This document shows, in pieces, positions 5,595-13,432 of a stretch of DNA of 14,842 nucleotides. The stretch spans positions 1 through 14,842 of the forward strand of contig DJOI01000040.1 in assembly GCA_002439605.1 (NCBI GenBank), written 5' to 3'. Position numbers and translations under genes: made by a program. Numbering within the stretch: the stretch's first letter is position 1; every line of letters starts with the position of its first letter. Under the pieces are notes generated by a model. It searched no databases and was not told where the DNA came from. It worked only from the letters and a program-made list of their open reading frames with translations. The stretch comes from Candidatus Segatella mututuai. Its GTDB lineage: Bacteria; Bacteroidota; Bacteroidia; Bacteroidales; Bacteroidaceae.

Positions 5595-6824
5595 TTATTC
5601 TACTAAGCATTTGTCCAATTCCTTGCAGATAGCCTCTTTTTGCAGATGCTGGCCGATGAAAACTATTTTTACCATTCGGTCGCCCACCTTGTCGTCCCAT
5701 TCCTTTCGCAGTTGTTCTTCACGTGCCAACAGTTCGTCGAGTTGCTCTTTAGGCATGGTGGCAATCCATTGTCCAGCTTGCTTCACGGTCTTCTGTCTTC
5801 CAGCCTGCTCGAACACGTAGCACATGTCTCTTTCGTCGGCGAAGTAGCAGATGCCCTTGGCTCTTACCACATTGCGCGGCCATTTGCGAGCAACGAAGTC
5901 GTCGAAGAGTCCCAAGTCGAAAGGTTTGCGGCTGTAGTATACGAATGTGCCGATGCCATATTCCTCAGCTTCTCCCTCATCGTCGTGGTGATGGTGGTCG
6001 TGATGGTGGTGGTCGTGCACATCGCCATCATGGTCGTGATGATGATCGTGCTCATCATCATCGCCTTCATCGTGGTGGTCTTGGTTGCGTTCGGTCTCAA
6101 TCTCTTGAATCCATCCTGCCGATGTAGCCACGGTTTCCCAGTCGAACTTATGTGTGTTGATAATCTTGTCGAGATCAACATCGCCATAGTTGCATTCAAA
6201 TATTTCTGCCTTCGGCTGTATGGCTCTTATGACATGCTTCAGTTTGTCGAGGACTTTAGGTTCCACCTCTGCGGCCTTGTTGAGCAGGATGATGTTGCAG
6301 AACTCTATCTGTTGGATGACGAGCGAAGCCAAGTCTTCTTCGTCGATGTTGTCCTTCATCAGGTCGTCTCCACCGGCAAACTCGTCTTTCATGCGTAGTG
6401 CGTCTACCACGGTTACAATACTATCGAGTCTCAGTACACCGTTCTTTATATATTGTGGGCCGAGAGTAGGAATCGAGCAGATGGTCTGTGCGATAGGTGC
6501 AGGTTCGCAGATTCCGCTTGCTTCGATGACGATGTAGTCAAATTTTTTCATGTCAACGATTTCCTTGAGCTGTTCCACGAGGTCCATCTTCAGCGTACAG
6601 CAGATGCATCCGTTTTGCAATGCCACGAGCGAGTCGTCTTTCTTTCCTACCACACCCCCTTGTTCTATGAGGGCGGCATCGATGTTCACCTCGCCGATAT
6701 CGTTGACGATGACGGCAAACTTGATGCCTTTTTGATTAGCCAAAATCTTGTTGAGTAGTGTCGTTTTTCCACTGCCTAAATAGCCTGTAAGCAACAGGAC
6801 GGGAATTTCTTTTCTACTGTTCAT
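5595..6824 (-). CDS. CobW/COG0523-family GTPase, His-rich putative metallochaperone
   Basis: G3E-family P-loop GTPase that probably delivers zinc or another metal to a client protein in the cytosol. The N-terminal GTPase domain (about 5-230) has Walker A GYLGSGKT at 14-21, the family's metal-binding CxCC as NGCICC at 71-76 (Cys73, 75, 76) and IEASGICEP at 100-108. The guanine-recognition region is LLNKAAEVEP at 180-189, where many relatives have NKxD, so base specificity may be altered. A linker at 250-280 contains 16 His residues among Asp/Glu, a probable metal buffer. The CobW C-terminal domain follows (about 288-375: GTFVYYSRKPFD, FARKWPRNVVRAKG-like segments). The 409 residues fit the family. 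It lies 25 nt after dsbD. Metal starvation control is usual for such genes, but no Zur site was recognised here. Alternative targets are cobalamin- or nitrile-hydratase-type enzymes, though no such gene is nearby. Confidence 0.94.
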   Translation of the reverse strand: MNSRKEIPVLLLTGYLGSGKTTLLNKILANQKGIKFAVIVNDIGEVNIDAALIEQGGVVGKKDDSLVALQNGCICCTLKMDLVEQLKEIVDMKKFDYIVIEASGICEPAPIAQTICSIPTLGPQYIKNGVLRLDSIVTVVDALRMKDEFAGGDDLMKDNIDEEDLASLVIQQIEFCNIILLNKAAEVEPKVLDKLKHVIRAIQPKAEIFECNYGDVDLDKIINTHKFDWETVATSAGWIQEIETERNQDHHDEGDDDEHDHHHDHDGDVHDHHHHDHHHHDDEGEAEEYGIGTFVYYSRKPFDLGLFDDFVARKWPRNVVRAKGICYFADERDMCYVFEQAGRQKTVKQAGQWIATMPKEQLDELLAREEQLRKEWDDKVGDRMVKIVFIGQHLQKEAICKELDKCLVE

Positions 6825-6849
6825 AATTTTTATGTTTTTTACTCGAGTT

Positions 6850-8922
6850 TTATTTTCTGTAGTTGTCGAGTCCCTTGTTCAAGAATTCGAGATATGCGTT
6901 TACGTCTTCCTTAAAGCTGAAAGCCGCCGTCAAAGGCTTGCCTTCGTTGTCCACAGCCACATAGAAAGGCTGTGCGTTGGCACCAAACTTGCTTGCCTGC
7001 AGGTAGCTCCACTTGTCCCCGATGGTGCGCAGGGTGCGCTTCTCGCCGTTGAAGGTTACCTCCATGGGTTGTGGCAATGGGGTCTTGTCGTCAACGTAGA
7101 GCGAGATGAGCACATAGTCTTTGGTCAACTTGTCTGCCACGTTGGGGTCTGTCCATACCGAAGCTTCCATCTTTCGGCAGTTCACACAACCGAATCCCGT
7201 GAAGTCTATCAGTACAGGCTTTCCCTCAGCCTTGGCTGCAGCCATGCCCATCTCGTAGTCTTTGTAGGCTGGTTCCACGGTCTTGGTGTTCAGATTGAAG
7301 TCTTGCGTATTGATAGGGGGAGCGAAGGCACTCACTGCCTTGCATGGAGCTCCCCATAGTCCTGGAACCATATATACGGAGAAAGCCAGTGAGCACAAAC
7401 CCAACATGATGCAAGGCACAGGCATAGGCTTGTCCATCTCGCCTCCGATGGCATCTACCTGAAACTTCAGCTTGCCGATGAGATAGAGACCCAAGGCGGC
7501 GAAGATGACAATCCAGAGCGACAGGAACACCTCGCGGTCCAGAATGTGCCATCCGTAAGCCAAGTCTGCCACTGAGAGGAATTTCAGCGAGAAAGCCAGC
7601 TCGATGAATCCCAATACAATCTTGATGGTTTCCATCCATGAGCCCGACTTTGGAGCCGACTTGAGCCAAGAGGGGAAAAGGGCAAAGAGGGTGAAGGGTA
7701 GGGCGAGGGCCAATGCAAATCCCAGCATGCCTACGGTAGGAGCCAGCCAGTCACCCGATGTCACCGTCTGAACCAGCAACAGTCCGATGATAGGAGCAGT
7801 GCAGGAGAAGGATACCAATACAAGGGTGAAAGCCATCAAGAAGATGGAAATCAATCCTGTAGTGCTTGATGCCTTGTTATCTACTGCGTTGCCCCAGCGA
7901 TCGGGCAGTTTGATTTCAAACCATCCGAAGAAAGAAAAGGCGAATACTGCCAAGAGCACAAAGAGAATGATATTGAATACGGCACTGGTAGACAGTGCGT
8001 TGAGTGTGCTTGGACCAGCGATGGCTGTCACGGCGAGTCCTAATGTAAGATAGATTACCACGATGCTCAGACCATAGGTGCAGGCATCGCGTACACCCTT
8101 TTTCTTGTCGTCCTTGGCACGTTTCAGGAAAAAGCTTACCGTCATAGGAATGATAGGCCAGATACATGGCATGACCAAAGCCAGAAGACCACCTACCAGT
8201 CCCATCAGGAATATGTAGATGAGAGAATGGTTGGCAATGTCGCTGGCTCCGCCGAATGCCTGTAGCTCTTTCACCACTGGCTGCCATAGTGCCTTAGTGT
8301 CGAGTTGCTTGGCTGCTTGTGCCAGGGAAGCACTGTCCACAGCGTTCTGTGTTGTGTCTGTCATGACAGCCTGTGCCATGGCGATGGAGTCGGCTTTTGC
8401 CTTGGCTGTCAGTGCGGCATCCTGCTTGTTGTCGGTCTTGGCTTCCTGGGCAGCCTTGCTGTCTATGGCGGGTGCCTTGCCCGAGTGCTTAAAGTTTACC
8501 TCAGAAGGCGGCAGGCAGCTCTGGTCGTTGCAGGCTCCATACTCCAAGTATGCGTCGATAAAATACTTAGCGGAAGTGAATTTTATCTTCTGCACGAAAG
8601 TGGCGCTTCCTTCGAAGAAGCGTAGTTTCATACCAAACATATTGTCGTATTTAGAAACCTCGTTGCCTCGTGCCTGCAGTTTGCCCACGAGTTCCACTCC
8701 TTCCAGCTTGCTGACGTTGAAAGTTGCCGAGATAGGTCCGTCGTTGCCCAATCCTGTGGAGTAAACATGCCATCCTGGTTGAATCTTTCCGCTGAAAATA
8801 ATCTCTGCCTCAGCCGTTCCGTTTGTTTTCAGTTGACTTGTGAATTTTACGGGGCTAAGCATTTGCGCTTGTGCAATTACCACGAGTATCAGTAATTGCA
8901 GCATAATTAACATTCTTTTCAT
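6850..8922 (-). CDS. dsbD: Thiol:disulfide interchange protein DsbD
   Basis: Inner-membrane reductase that carries electrons from cytosolic thioredoxin to periplasmic thiol proteins. With ATG at 8922 the protein has 690 residues. It has a signal peptide (1-19, MKRMLIML..AQA), an N-terminal periplasmic domain with Cys131 and Cys136 (YGACNDQSCLPP), and an Ala/Lys-rich linker (about 148-210). The membrane domain (about 232-530, eight or more helices) carries Cys253 in MPCIWPIIP and Cys374 in FSCTAPI. The C-terminal thioredoxin domain has Cys579-Val-Asn-Cys582. All three redox Cys pairs of DsbD are thus present. A TTG start 33 nt upstream is excluded because it lies inside the promoter -7 box (8953-8960). 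The gene heads the unit ending at hisB; cobW follows after 25 nt. The Cys pairs and linker match the Bacteroidetes version of the family. Confidence 0.96.
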   Translation of the reverse strand: MKRMLIMLQLLILVVIAQAQMLSPVKFTSQLKTNGTAEAEIIFSGKIQPGWHVYSTGLGNDGPISATFNVSKLEGVELVGKLQARGNEVSKYDNMFGMKLRFFEGSATFVQKIKFTSAKYFIDAYLEYGACNDQSCLPPSEVNFKHSGKAPAIDSKAAQEAKTDNKQDAALTAKAKADSIAMAQAVMTDTTQNAVDSASLAQAAKQLDTKALWQPVVKELQAFGGASDIANHSLIYIFLMGLVGGLLALVMPCIWPIIPMTVSFFLKRAKDDKKKGVRDACTYGLSIVVIYLTLGLAVTAIAGPSTLNALSTSAVFNIILFVLLAVFAFSFFGWFEIKLPDRWGNAVDNKASSTTGLISIFLMAFTLVLVSFSCTAPIIGLLLVQTVTSGDWLAPTVGMLGFALALALPFTLFALFPSWLKSAPKSGSWMETIKIVLGFIELAFSLKFLSVADLAYGWHILDREVFLSLWIVIFAALGLYLIGKLKFQVDAIGGEMDKPMPVPCIMLGLCSLAFSVYMVPGLWGAPCKAVSAFAPPINTQDFNLNTKTVEPAYKDYEMGMAAAKAEGKPVLIDFTGFGCVNCRKMEASVWTDPNVADKLTKDYVLISLYVDDKTPLPQPMEVTFNGEKRTLRTIGDKWSYLQASKFGANAQPFYVAVDNEGKPLTAAFSFKEDVNAYLEFLNKGLDNYRK

Positions 8923-8952
8923 CCTAATCTTTTTTGTTCTTATATTTGTGTG

Positions 8953-8960
8953 CAAAGTTA
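8953..8960 (-). promoter_or_regulatory. Promoter -7 box for dsbD and the downstream unit
   Basis: On the - strand TAACTTTG (8960-8953) matches the Bacteroidetes TAnnTTTG box, with transcription expected near 8946 and a leader of about 24 nt before ATG 8922. The -33 TTTG box is weak; only TTAC/TAGT-like AT-rich sequence occurs at the right distance. This box contains the apparent upstream TTG codon and so decides the dsbD start. Confidence 0.6.
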
Positions 8961-9022
8961 CTAATTTTAATTGAAATAGTAACTATTTAGGACGAAAATT
9001 TGTTGAGAAGTTATTTAGGGGC

Positions 9023-9096
9023 AAGGAGTTATCGCTCTCCTTTCGGTCGCTAAGGAGTTAAGACGAGATATTTTCGCTACATTTGTCGTAACTCCT
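9023..9096. repeat. Intergenic repeat cluster of AAGGAGTTA / TAACTCCT
   Basis: Between the HD-domain gene and dsbD, AAGGAGTTA occurs twice as a direct repeat (9023-9031 and 9052-9060), and the inverted copy TAACTCCT is at 9089-9096. Two exclusive hairpins are possible: CTCCTT 9037-9042 with AAGGAG 9052-9057, or AGGAGTTA 9053-9060 with TAACTCCT 9089-9096, the latter extended by a GAC/GTC helix. No U-tract follows on either strand, so a classic terminator is not supported. It resembles a REP-like dispersed element; copy number in the genome is unknown. Nothing else is evident in 8961-9118. Confidence 0.6.
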
Positions 9097-9118
9097 AAAC
9101 TTCAGAAAGGGGTCTTCT

Positions 9119-9751
9119 TCAACTCTCCATGTTGTCATAAATCTTGTCGTATTCTTTCCTTAGGTGCGCTTTGTCCTCGATGATGTCGCGCAGCTGTTTT
9201 AGTTTCTTCTCGTTGGGAGAGTTGGGAATCCATAGTTTGATGTATCCATGCGTCGAGTATTTCTCGTCCATGTGGTGGGCGAAGAGTTCCCAAATCTGTT
9301 CTTTGTCTTTTCCCGGGTTGTTTTCCCTGGCATAGAGAATGGAACGCAGAAAGATTTCGTTGGTATCGATGTCGCGGTCGGCTTCCGCCACGATTTTTCC
9401 ATAGATGCTCCTTGGCTGGCGGCTTGACGAAGCCCTGTGGTCTTCCACCGCCTCTTTCATAATCTTGATTTGGTCGTTGGTGAACCACTTTTTTAGTCTG
9501 GCATCTGCCATGAGAATCTTTCCACTCGTAAGGTGGTGGATTGCCCTTGGACCTATCATTCCGAGGTCGTGGTAAGCTGCGGTGACATACACCATGTTGA
9601 TGTCAGCCCCCGTGATACGTGCCAGCTGCAAAGAGTTCTTTATCACCCTGTTGACGTGTCTTAAGCCATGGCTTTCTCCGAAAGTTGTGTATTTTGGAAG
9701 GATCTGCCTTTCCACGAATTCCATGATTTCCATGCTTACTTGTTGTATCAT
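9119..9751 (-). CDS. HD-domain metal-dependent phosphohydrolase
   Basis: Cytosolic phosphohydrolase fold; the substrate (nucleotide, cyclic nucleotide or other phosphoester) cannot be assigned. The 210 residues contain the HD ligands in order: His32 (RHVNRV), His61-Asp62 (AAYHDLG), His105 (VEDHRAS) and Asp125 (EADRDID). This is the pattern of YpgQ/YedJ-like HD proteins, which cleave nucleotides or remain uncharacterised. No other domain is seen; the C-terminus is charged and helical (NEKKLKQLRDIIEDKAHLRK). It starts at ATG 9751 with GGAGG (9766-9762) ten bases upstream. Only 17 nt separate it from menA, and no promoter lies between, so it is the last gene of the porin/menA unit. A functional link to quinone synthesis is not evident from sequence. 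Confidence 0.9.
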   Translation of the reverse strand: MIQQVSMEIMEFVERQILPKYTTFGESHGLRHVNRVIKNSLQLARITGADINMVYVTAAYHDLGMIGPRAIHHLTSGKILMADARLKKWFTNDQIKIMKEAVEDHRASSSRQPRSIYGKIVAEADRDIDTNEIFLRSILYARENNPGKDKEQIWELFAHHMDEKYSTHGYIKLWIPNSPNEKKLKQLRDIIEDKAHLRKEYDKIYDNMES

Positions 9752-9761
9752 AGCTTATTTT

Positions 9762-9766
9762 CCTCC
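9762..9766 (-). promoter_or_regulatory. Strong Shine-Dalgarno (GGAGG) of the HD-domain gene
   Basis: GGAGG on the - strand lies ten bases before ATG 9751, in the 17-nt spacer after menA. Strong sites are rare in this window, so it stands out and supports this start. Confidence 0.5.
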
Positions 9767-9768
9767 AA

Positions 9769-10740
9769 TTAAACGTTTGCTGCAAAGCCCATGACAGTGG
9801 TCAGGAAAACTATTAGCCCAAAGATGAATATGTTGCGGGCTGTGCCTCCCAACACTATGTTGAGCTCCCTGCCGTGGTAGATGGACTTCATCTGTCGGTA
9901 GGTCGTTTGATGCATGATGGCATAGGCGGCATAGAGAGGAAGGGCGATGGTAGATGTGCCGAGCACGGTGGAATCGTAGACGCTTATTCCCAACATGATG
10001 GCGGTGGGAGCGTATCCCAGGAGCAAGTAGAGCCACAGTGCACTTCTTTCTCCCCATTTGTCGACGAGCTTGACAATGAGCGTCCGTTTCCCAGCCTTTC
10101 TGTCGTTGTCTCTGTCGCGGAAGTTGTTCACCACCAGGAGTGTGTCCACCACCAGTCCGCAGGAGATGGAGGCGAGTATGGCCTCTGTACTTATCGTTTT
10201 GTATCCCTCGGGCATGATGACATAATAGGTGCAGCAGACGGGTACGATGCCAAAGAACAGCAACACCAGAATGTCTCCCATGCCGTGGTAGCTGAATGTG
10301 GTGGTATAAAGAAAGCAGAAAGCCACGCAGGCTATGCCCACCCAAATCATGGCCGTTCCTCCGTAGAAGACAAGTGGAAGACCGATGGCGCTTCCCAAGA
10401 GTGTGGTCACGATAATACCTATTTTCATGGCACGTTCCGTTATCCATCCTTCCGCACATGCCCTTTTGGGGCCAAGTCTCGTCTCGTCGTCATTTCCTTT
10501 TTTAAAATCGAAATAATCATTCACGAAATTAGAGTCTATCTGCATCACCCATGCGAAGAGTATGCAAAGAATGGATGGTACAAGCACGATGCGAGGCTGC
10601 GCCGCATTGCCTTCAATTTCTATCAGATGGCAGTCGCGCATGGCGAAAGCGATGGCTATCAAGACGGGTACTGCCGCAGCCGACAGCGTCTTGGGACGTG
10701 CTGCCAAAAACCAAGCCTTTGTAGAATTTGTCGTAACCAT
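9769..10740 (-). CDS. menA: 1,4-dihydroxy-2-naphthoate polyprenyltransferase
   Basis: UbiA-superfamily membrane prenyltransferase that attaches the polyprenyl tail to 1,4-dihydroxy-2-naphthoate, the membrane-bound step of menaquinone synthesis. The 323 residues have about eight to nine hydrophobic helices. The two Asp-rich Mg/prenyl-diphosphate motifs are visible: NFVNDYFDFKKGNDD at 71-85 and NNFRDRDNDRKAGKRTL at 205-221. The N-terminus WFLAARPKTLSAAAVPVL is typical of MenA. The frame can be extended to a TTG at 10743, but the adjacent ATG at 10740 is the better start. It lies 42 nt after the porin stop and 17 nt before the HD gene. No other men genes are in the window. A different UbiA acceptor is possible, but the motifs fit MenA best. 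Confidence 0.93.
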   Translation of the reverse strand: MVTTNSTKAWFLAARPKTLSAAAVPVLIAIAFAMRDCHLIEIEGNAAQPRIVLVPSILCILFAWVMQIDSNFVNDYFDFKKGNDDETRLGPKRACAEGWITERAMKIGIIVTTLLGSAIGLPLVFYGGTAMIWVGIACVAFCFLYTTTFSYHGMGDILVLLFFGIVPVCCTYYVIMPEGYKTISTEAILASISCGLVVDTLLVVNNFRDRDNDRKAGKRTLIVKLVDKWGERSALWLYLLLGYAPTAIMLGISVYDSTVLGTSTIALPLYAAYAIMHQTTYRQMKSIYHGRELNIVLGGTARNIFIFGLIVFLTTVMGFAANV

Positions 10741-10782
10741 CAATAGTTAATGTCGAGAGTTGAATGTTGTATGTTTAATATG

Positions 10783-13128
10783 TTAATTAAAGAAGTTCCA
10801 GCTGACTCCGAACCTGAACACGCTGCCATTGAGTGGATAATGAGGCACAAGAAAATAGTTCTTGTCGCCCGAACCCTTGTTGACATGAGTCATCATCACG
10901 AAGAAACGCGTGTGCTTGATGTGCACATTGGCGTATACGTTCACAATGGGGTAGTTGCCCACCTTCACGTTCTTGTCTCCGTTCCCTTGTACCGTATACT
11001 GGCTCAGTGCAGGCGAATAGTCTGGAGCCTCGTAGCTCGTAAAGTATCTCACGTCGGCACCAAGGTCGATGTTTAGTACCTTCACCACAGGGAACTTCAG
11101 ATACAAGTTGCTGTATACGTTGAGGGCTGGCACAGGAATCACGTCTGTCTTACTTGAGTGCTGGTAGGTGATGACGTTCTCCCAGTTCAGAATGCCCCAT
11201 CTCACGTCCTGGAATAACTGTGCAGTCAACAGGTTCACCGGACTGTTACTCTGCATAGCGGTCACGACCACTCCGGTACGTGCCGCTTGGTTGTTGTCTG
11301 TCATGTTGTAGCTCTGGCTCAGATAGGCATAGTTCTTTATCTCGTCCACAGCCACTCTGAACTTTGTCTTTGTCTTGTCAAACTTCAGCGTGCCCATTAT
11401 TCGGGTATGGATAATCTTGTCGAGGTTGTTCTCCCACCAGAAGTGGCGGCCGTGGTATTTGCGGAAGTAGAACGAAGGAGTTTCTCTGTGGAAGAAAGCG
11501 CTTCCGATAACCGACAGCGTGTCGCCCAGGAACGGGATGTTCACGTCCACGTCGCCGTCTACTGCCAGTGTGCCGGCATCCTCGCCTGCCACACCAATCT
11601 CTGCCACGGCATTGTAGTGCAGTAGCTTGCCCTGTCGTTTGCTCAACTGTCCGCCCACGCTTACCGAGTGCTCGTTGTATTTCGTCACTCCTCCCTCGGT
11701 GTCGGGCAGTTCGAAGTGTCTCAGGTCGTAGCTCACAAAAGCCTTCAGCCCCGCCTTTGCCCATTTGCTGAATCCCTCCAAGGTAGCCAGAGCCAAGGTG
11801 TTCTTCATCTCCCAGTGCTTCGTGTTGTCGTAGATGGAGTCGCCCTGGTACTTACCCGCCGTGTAGTACTCGTTCAGGTAGTAGTCGGCGGGAGTCTGAT
11901 AGGCGATATAGGTACGGCTGTAGTTGTCAAACTTCAAAGTGTGGATGAAGCTTGTCACCGGCACGTATTCGTTTTTCATCCATGCCGTGTCCTGTGCCGC
12001 TTTCTTTTCCTGTGCCATGATGCTGTCGGCTGCGCTCTTGCCGTTCACGGTGATGCGTTCGGTCGACTTCTTTTCCTTCTTGTCGGCTGCAGGCTCGTCG
12101 CCGGCAATCTTTGCGTCGTCAGGGCGTCCGGCATACTTTGGTGTCTTTCCGTAGGTGTCCTCGTCGAACTTCTTGCCCTCCTTGCGCGCCTTTTTTCGTG
12201 CATCTTCCTTGGCCTCCTCGTCGGCATTCTCCTTCTTCGAGGCCATGGCGAATTTTTTCGCCTTGATTTCCTCGTCGGTCATGCGCACCTTTCTGTTGAA
12301 TCCCACGTTGTACCTGTGGTTGAAGAACACGTGTATGCTGTTGTTTCTGTTCCAGTTCTGCTGTAGCACGGTGGGAATCTCGTTCTCGGCATAAGTGTCG
12401 TCGAAGAGTTCTGGGTGCTTGACGTAGTCGTCGTTGGTTATGCCGCCGTTCTCCGCTGCTTTCTGGTGAAGGGTAGAGAACAGCAGGTGAGCCTGGTATC
12501 GGTCGCCCAGGTAGGAACTCCACATCGTGTACTTGAAGTGCGATGTGCTCTGGTTGTCATAGTAGCCTCGGCCATACTTGTAGTCAAATCTGAATCCCAA
12601 GCCCAATCTTTTGCCCGCATTCACGGCAAACATGGCCTTGAAGTCGTCCTCTCCGTTGGTGCGGTTGCCACAGCTGTTCAGCGTGACGTTGGTGATGGGC
12701 GAGTAGGTGTTGGTGAAGTGGAAATCGCTCACGGGGATGTCGATGCAGTCGAAAGGCTGGGCGAAGATGAACTGTCCCTGGTCCTGGCGTCGGTCGATGA
12801 AGATGCGGTTGATGCGTGGAGAGCCCAAATTACCCAAGGAATTATATTCTCCCCTCAGGCCTGAGGTGAACGGCGTGTTCATGTACATGTGCTGCATGGT
12901 GTCCACCTGCGCCTCCTGCTGGTCGCCGAAGCGCTCGTCTATGGTCCACACCTTCAGTCCCTTAGGAATCTCCTTGTCCGATCCCAAAGAGTCTGTTCTC
13001 GCATTTCTGTTGTCCACGGGCGCAAACATCGAGTCCTCGTTGTTGCTAAAATCGTTTTGTGCCACGACAGGTAATGTCGCGGCACAAAACAAAGATATCG
13101 TAAGGATTACTTTTCTTTTCTCCATCAT
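10783..13128 (-). CDS. Putative outer-membrane porin (Bacteroidetes Porin_10 type)
   Basis: Predicted beta-barrel in the outer membrane; the transported solute is unknown. With ATG at 13128 it has 781 residues and a signal peptide (about 1-23, MEKRKVILTISLFCAATLPVVA). The N-terminal region has the family's signatures: KVWTIDERFG, NTPFTSGLRGEYNSLGNLGS and RIFIDRRQ. Many alternating aromatic/polar strands follow, and the chain ends in FRFGVSWNFF, an aromatic C-terminus usual for barrel insertion. Residues about 283-383 are a Lys/Glu/Ala-rich, low-complexity, soluble-looking insert between strands. The first ATG overlaps the TGA of the upstream small gene (ATGA), so the two are translationally coupled. 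A longer frame reaching 13224 is rejected because its extra 32 residues overlap the upstream gene and would bury the signal peptide. menA follows. Confidence 0.88.
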   Translation of the reverse strand: MMEKRKVILTISLFCAATLPVVAQNDFSNNEDSMFAPVDNRNARTDSLGSDKEIPKGLKVWTIDERFGDQQEAQVDTMQHMYMNTPFTSGLRGEYNSLGNLGSPRINRIFIDRRQDQGQFIFAQPFDCIDIPVSDFHFTNTYSPITNVTLNSCGNRTNGEDDFKAMFAVNAGKRLGLGFRFDYKYGRGYYDNQSTSHFKYTMWSSYLGDRYQAHLLFSTLHQKAAENGGITNDDYVKHPELFDDTYAENEIPTVLQQNWNRNNSIHVFFNHRYNVGFNRKVRMTDEEIKAKKFAMASKKENADEEAKEDARKKARKEGKKFDEDTYGKTPKYAGRPDDAKIAGDEPAADKKEKKSTERITVNGKSAADSIMAQEKKAAQDTAWMKNEYVPVTSFIHTLKFDNYSRTYIAYQTPADYYLNEYYTAGKYQGDSIYDNTKHWEMKNTLALATLEGFSKWAKAGLKAFVSYDLRHFELPDTEGGVTKYNEHSVSVGGQLSKRQGKLLHYNAVAEIGVAGEDAGTLAVDGDVDVNIPFLGDTLSVIGSAFFHRETPSFYFRKYHGRHFWWENNLDKIIHTRIMGTLKFDKTKTKFRVAVDEIKNYAYLSQSYNMTDNNQAARTGVVVTAMQSNSPVNLLTAQLFQDVRWGILNWENVITYQHSSKTDVIPVPALNVYSNLYLKFPVVKVLNIDLGADVRYFTSYEAPDYSPALSQYTVQGNGDKNVKVGNYPIVNVYANVHIKHTRFFVMMTHVNKGSGDKNYFLVPHYPLNGSVFRFGVSWNFFN

Positions 13129-13421
13129 TTTCTGAATAGTCGAATGCATACTTCGGCGATTTTCACCACTACGCCCACCAGCAGAACCATGTAGGCGGGT
13201 GTGTGTGTGTCCAGAGTGTACCACAGCGTGATGCCGATAATCACCAAAAGGATGAAAACTGTGTTCAGCTTGTTGCGCACTCTCAAGTTTGTAGGGTCGC
13301 TGTAGTCCAGCCTTTTATAGTGGTGATGAGGCTTCACGGCATAGCTTGGATTCTCCTGAACCTCTTCCTGTCGCAGCCCTTTTTCGTTGGTGGGGGTGCT
13401 GGTGTTTTCTCCTGTAGTCAT
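13125..13421 (-). CDS. Small two-helix membrane protein, unknown function
   Basis: I do not recognise a family. The 98 residues have a polar N-terminal half (1-50, with a PHHHY stretch at 31-35 and many Glu/Asn/Thr), then two hydrophobic helices at about 53-70 and 76-95 joined by DTHTPA. A short basic tail RLFRK ends the chain. Its stop overlaps the porin start by four bases (ATGA), and it starts 11 nt after the DUF4468-like gene, so it is tightly embedded in this envelope operon. The short length and coupling suggest an accessory inner-membrane protein for the neighbouring secreted or outer-membrane proteins, which is inference only. Confidence 0.85.
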   Translation of the reverse strand: MTTGENTSTPTNEKGLRQEEVQENPSYAVKPHHHYKRLDYSDPTNLRVRNKLNTVFILLVIIGITLWYTLDTHTPAYMVLLVGVVVKIAEVCIRLFRK

Positions 13422-13432
13422 TTCTTGTTGTT

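Noticed and set aside
5640..6398. 252-codon + strand frame opposite the CobW gene
   Set aside because: Long hydrophobic Val/Met runs are the antisense of the His/Asp tract; the opposite strand encodes a clear CobW protein.
8923..8955. Extended dsbD start at TTG 8955
   Set aside because: It lies inside the TAnnTTTG promoter box, so it would be upstream of the transcript start; ATG 8922 gives a normal signal peptide.
9874..10746. 290-codon + strand frame opposite menA
   Set aside because: His/Gly/Ser-rich translation without domain features; it is a shadow of menA.
11668..12366. 232-codon + strand frame with apparent hydrophobic helices opposite the porin
   Set aside because: Leu/Val runs are the antisense of Lys/Glu/Gln-rich porin codons; porin evidence is strong.
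13129..13224. 32-residue N-terminal extension of the porin
   Set aside because: It overlaps the upstream small membrane gene in another frame and would place residues ahead of a clear signal peptide.
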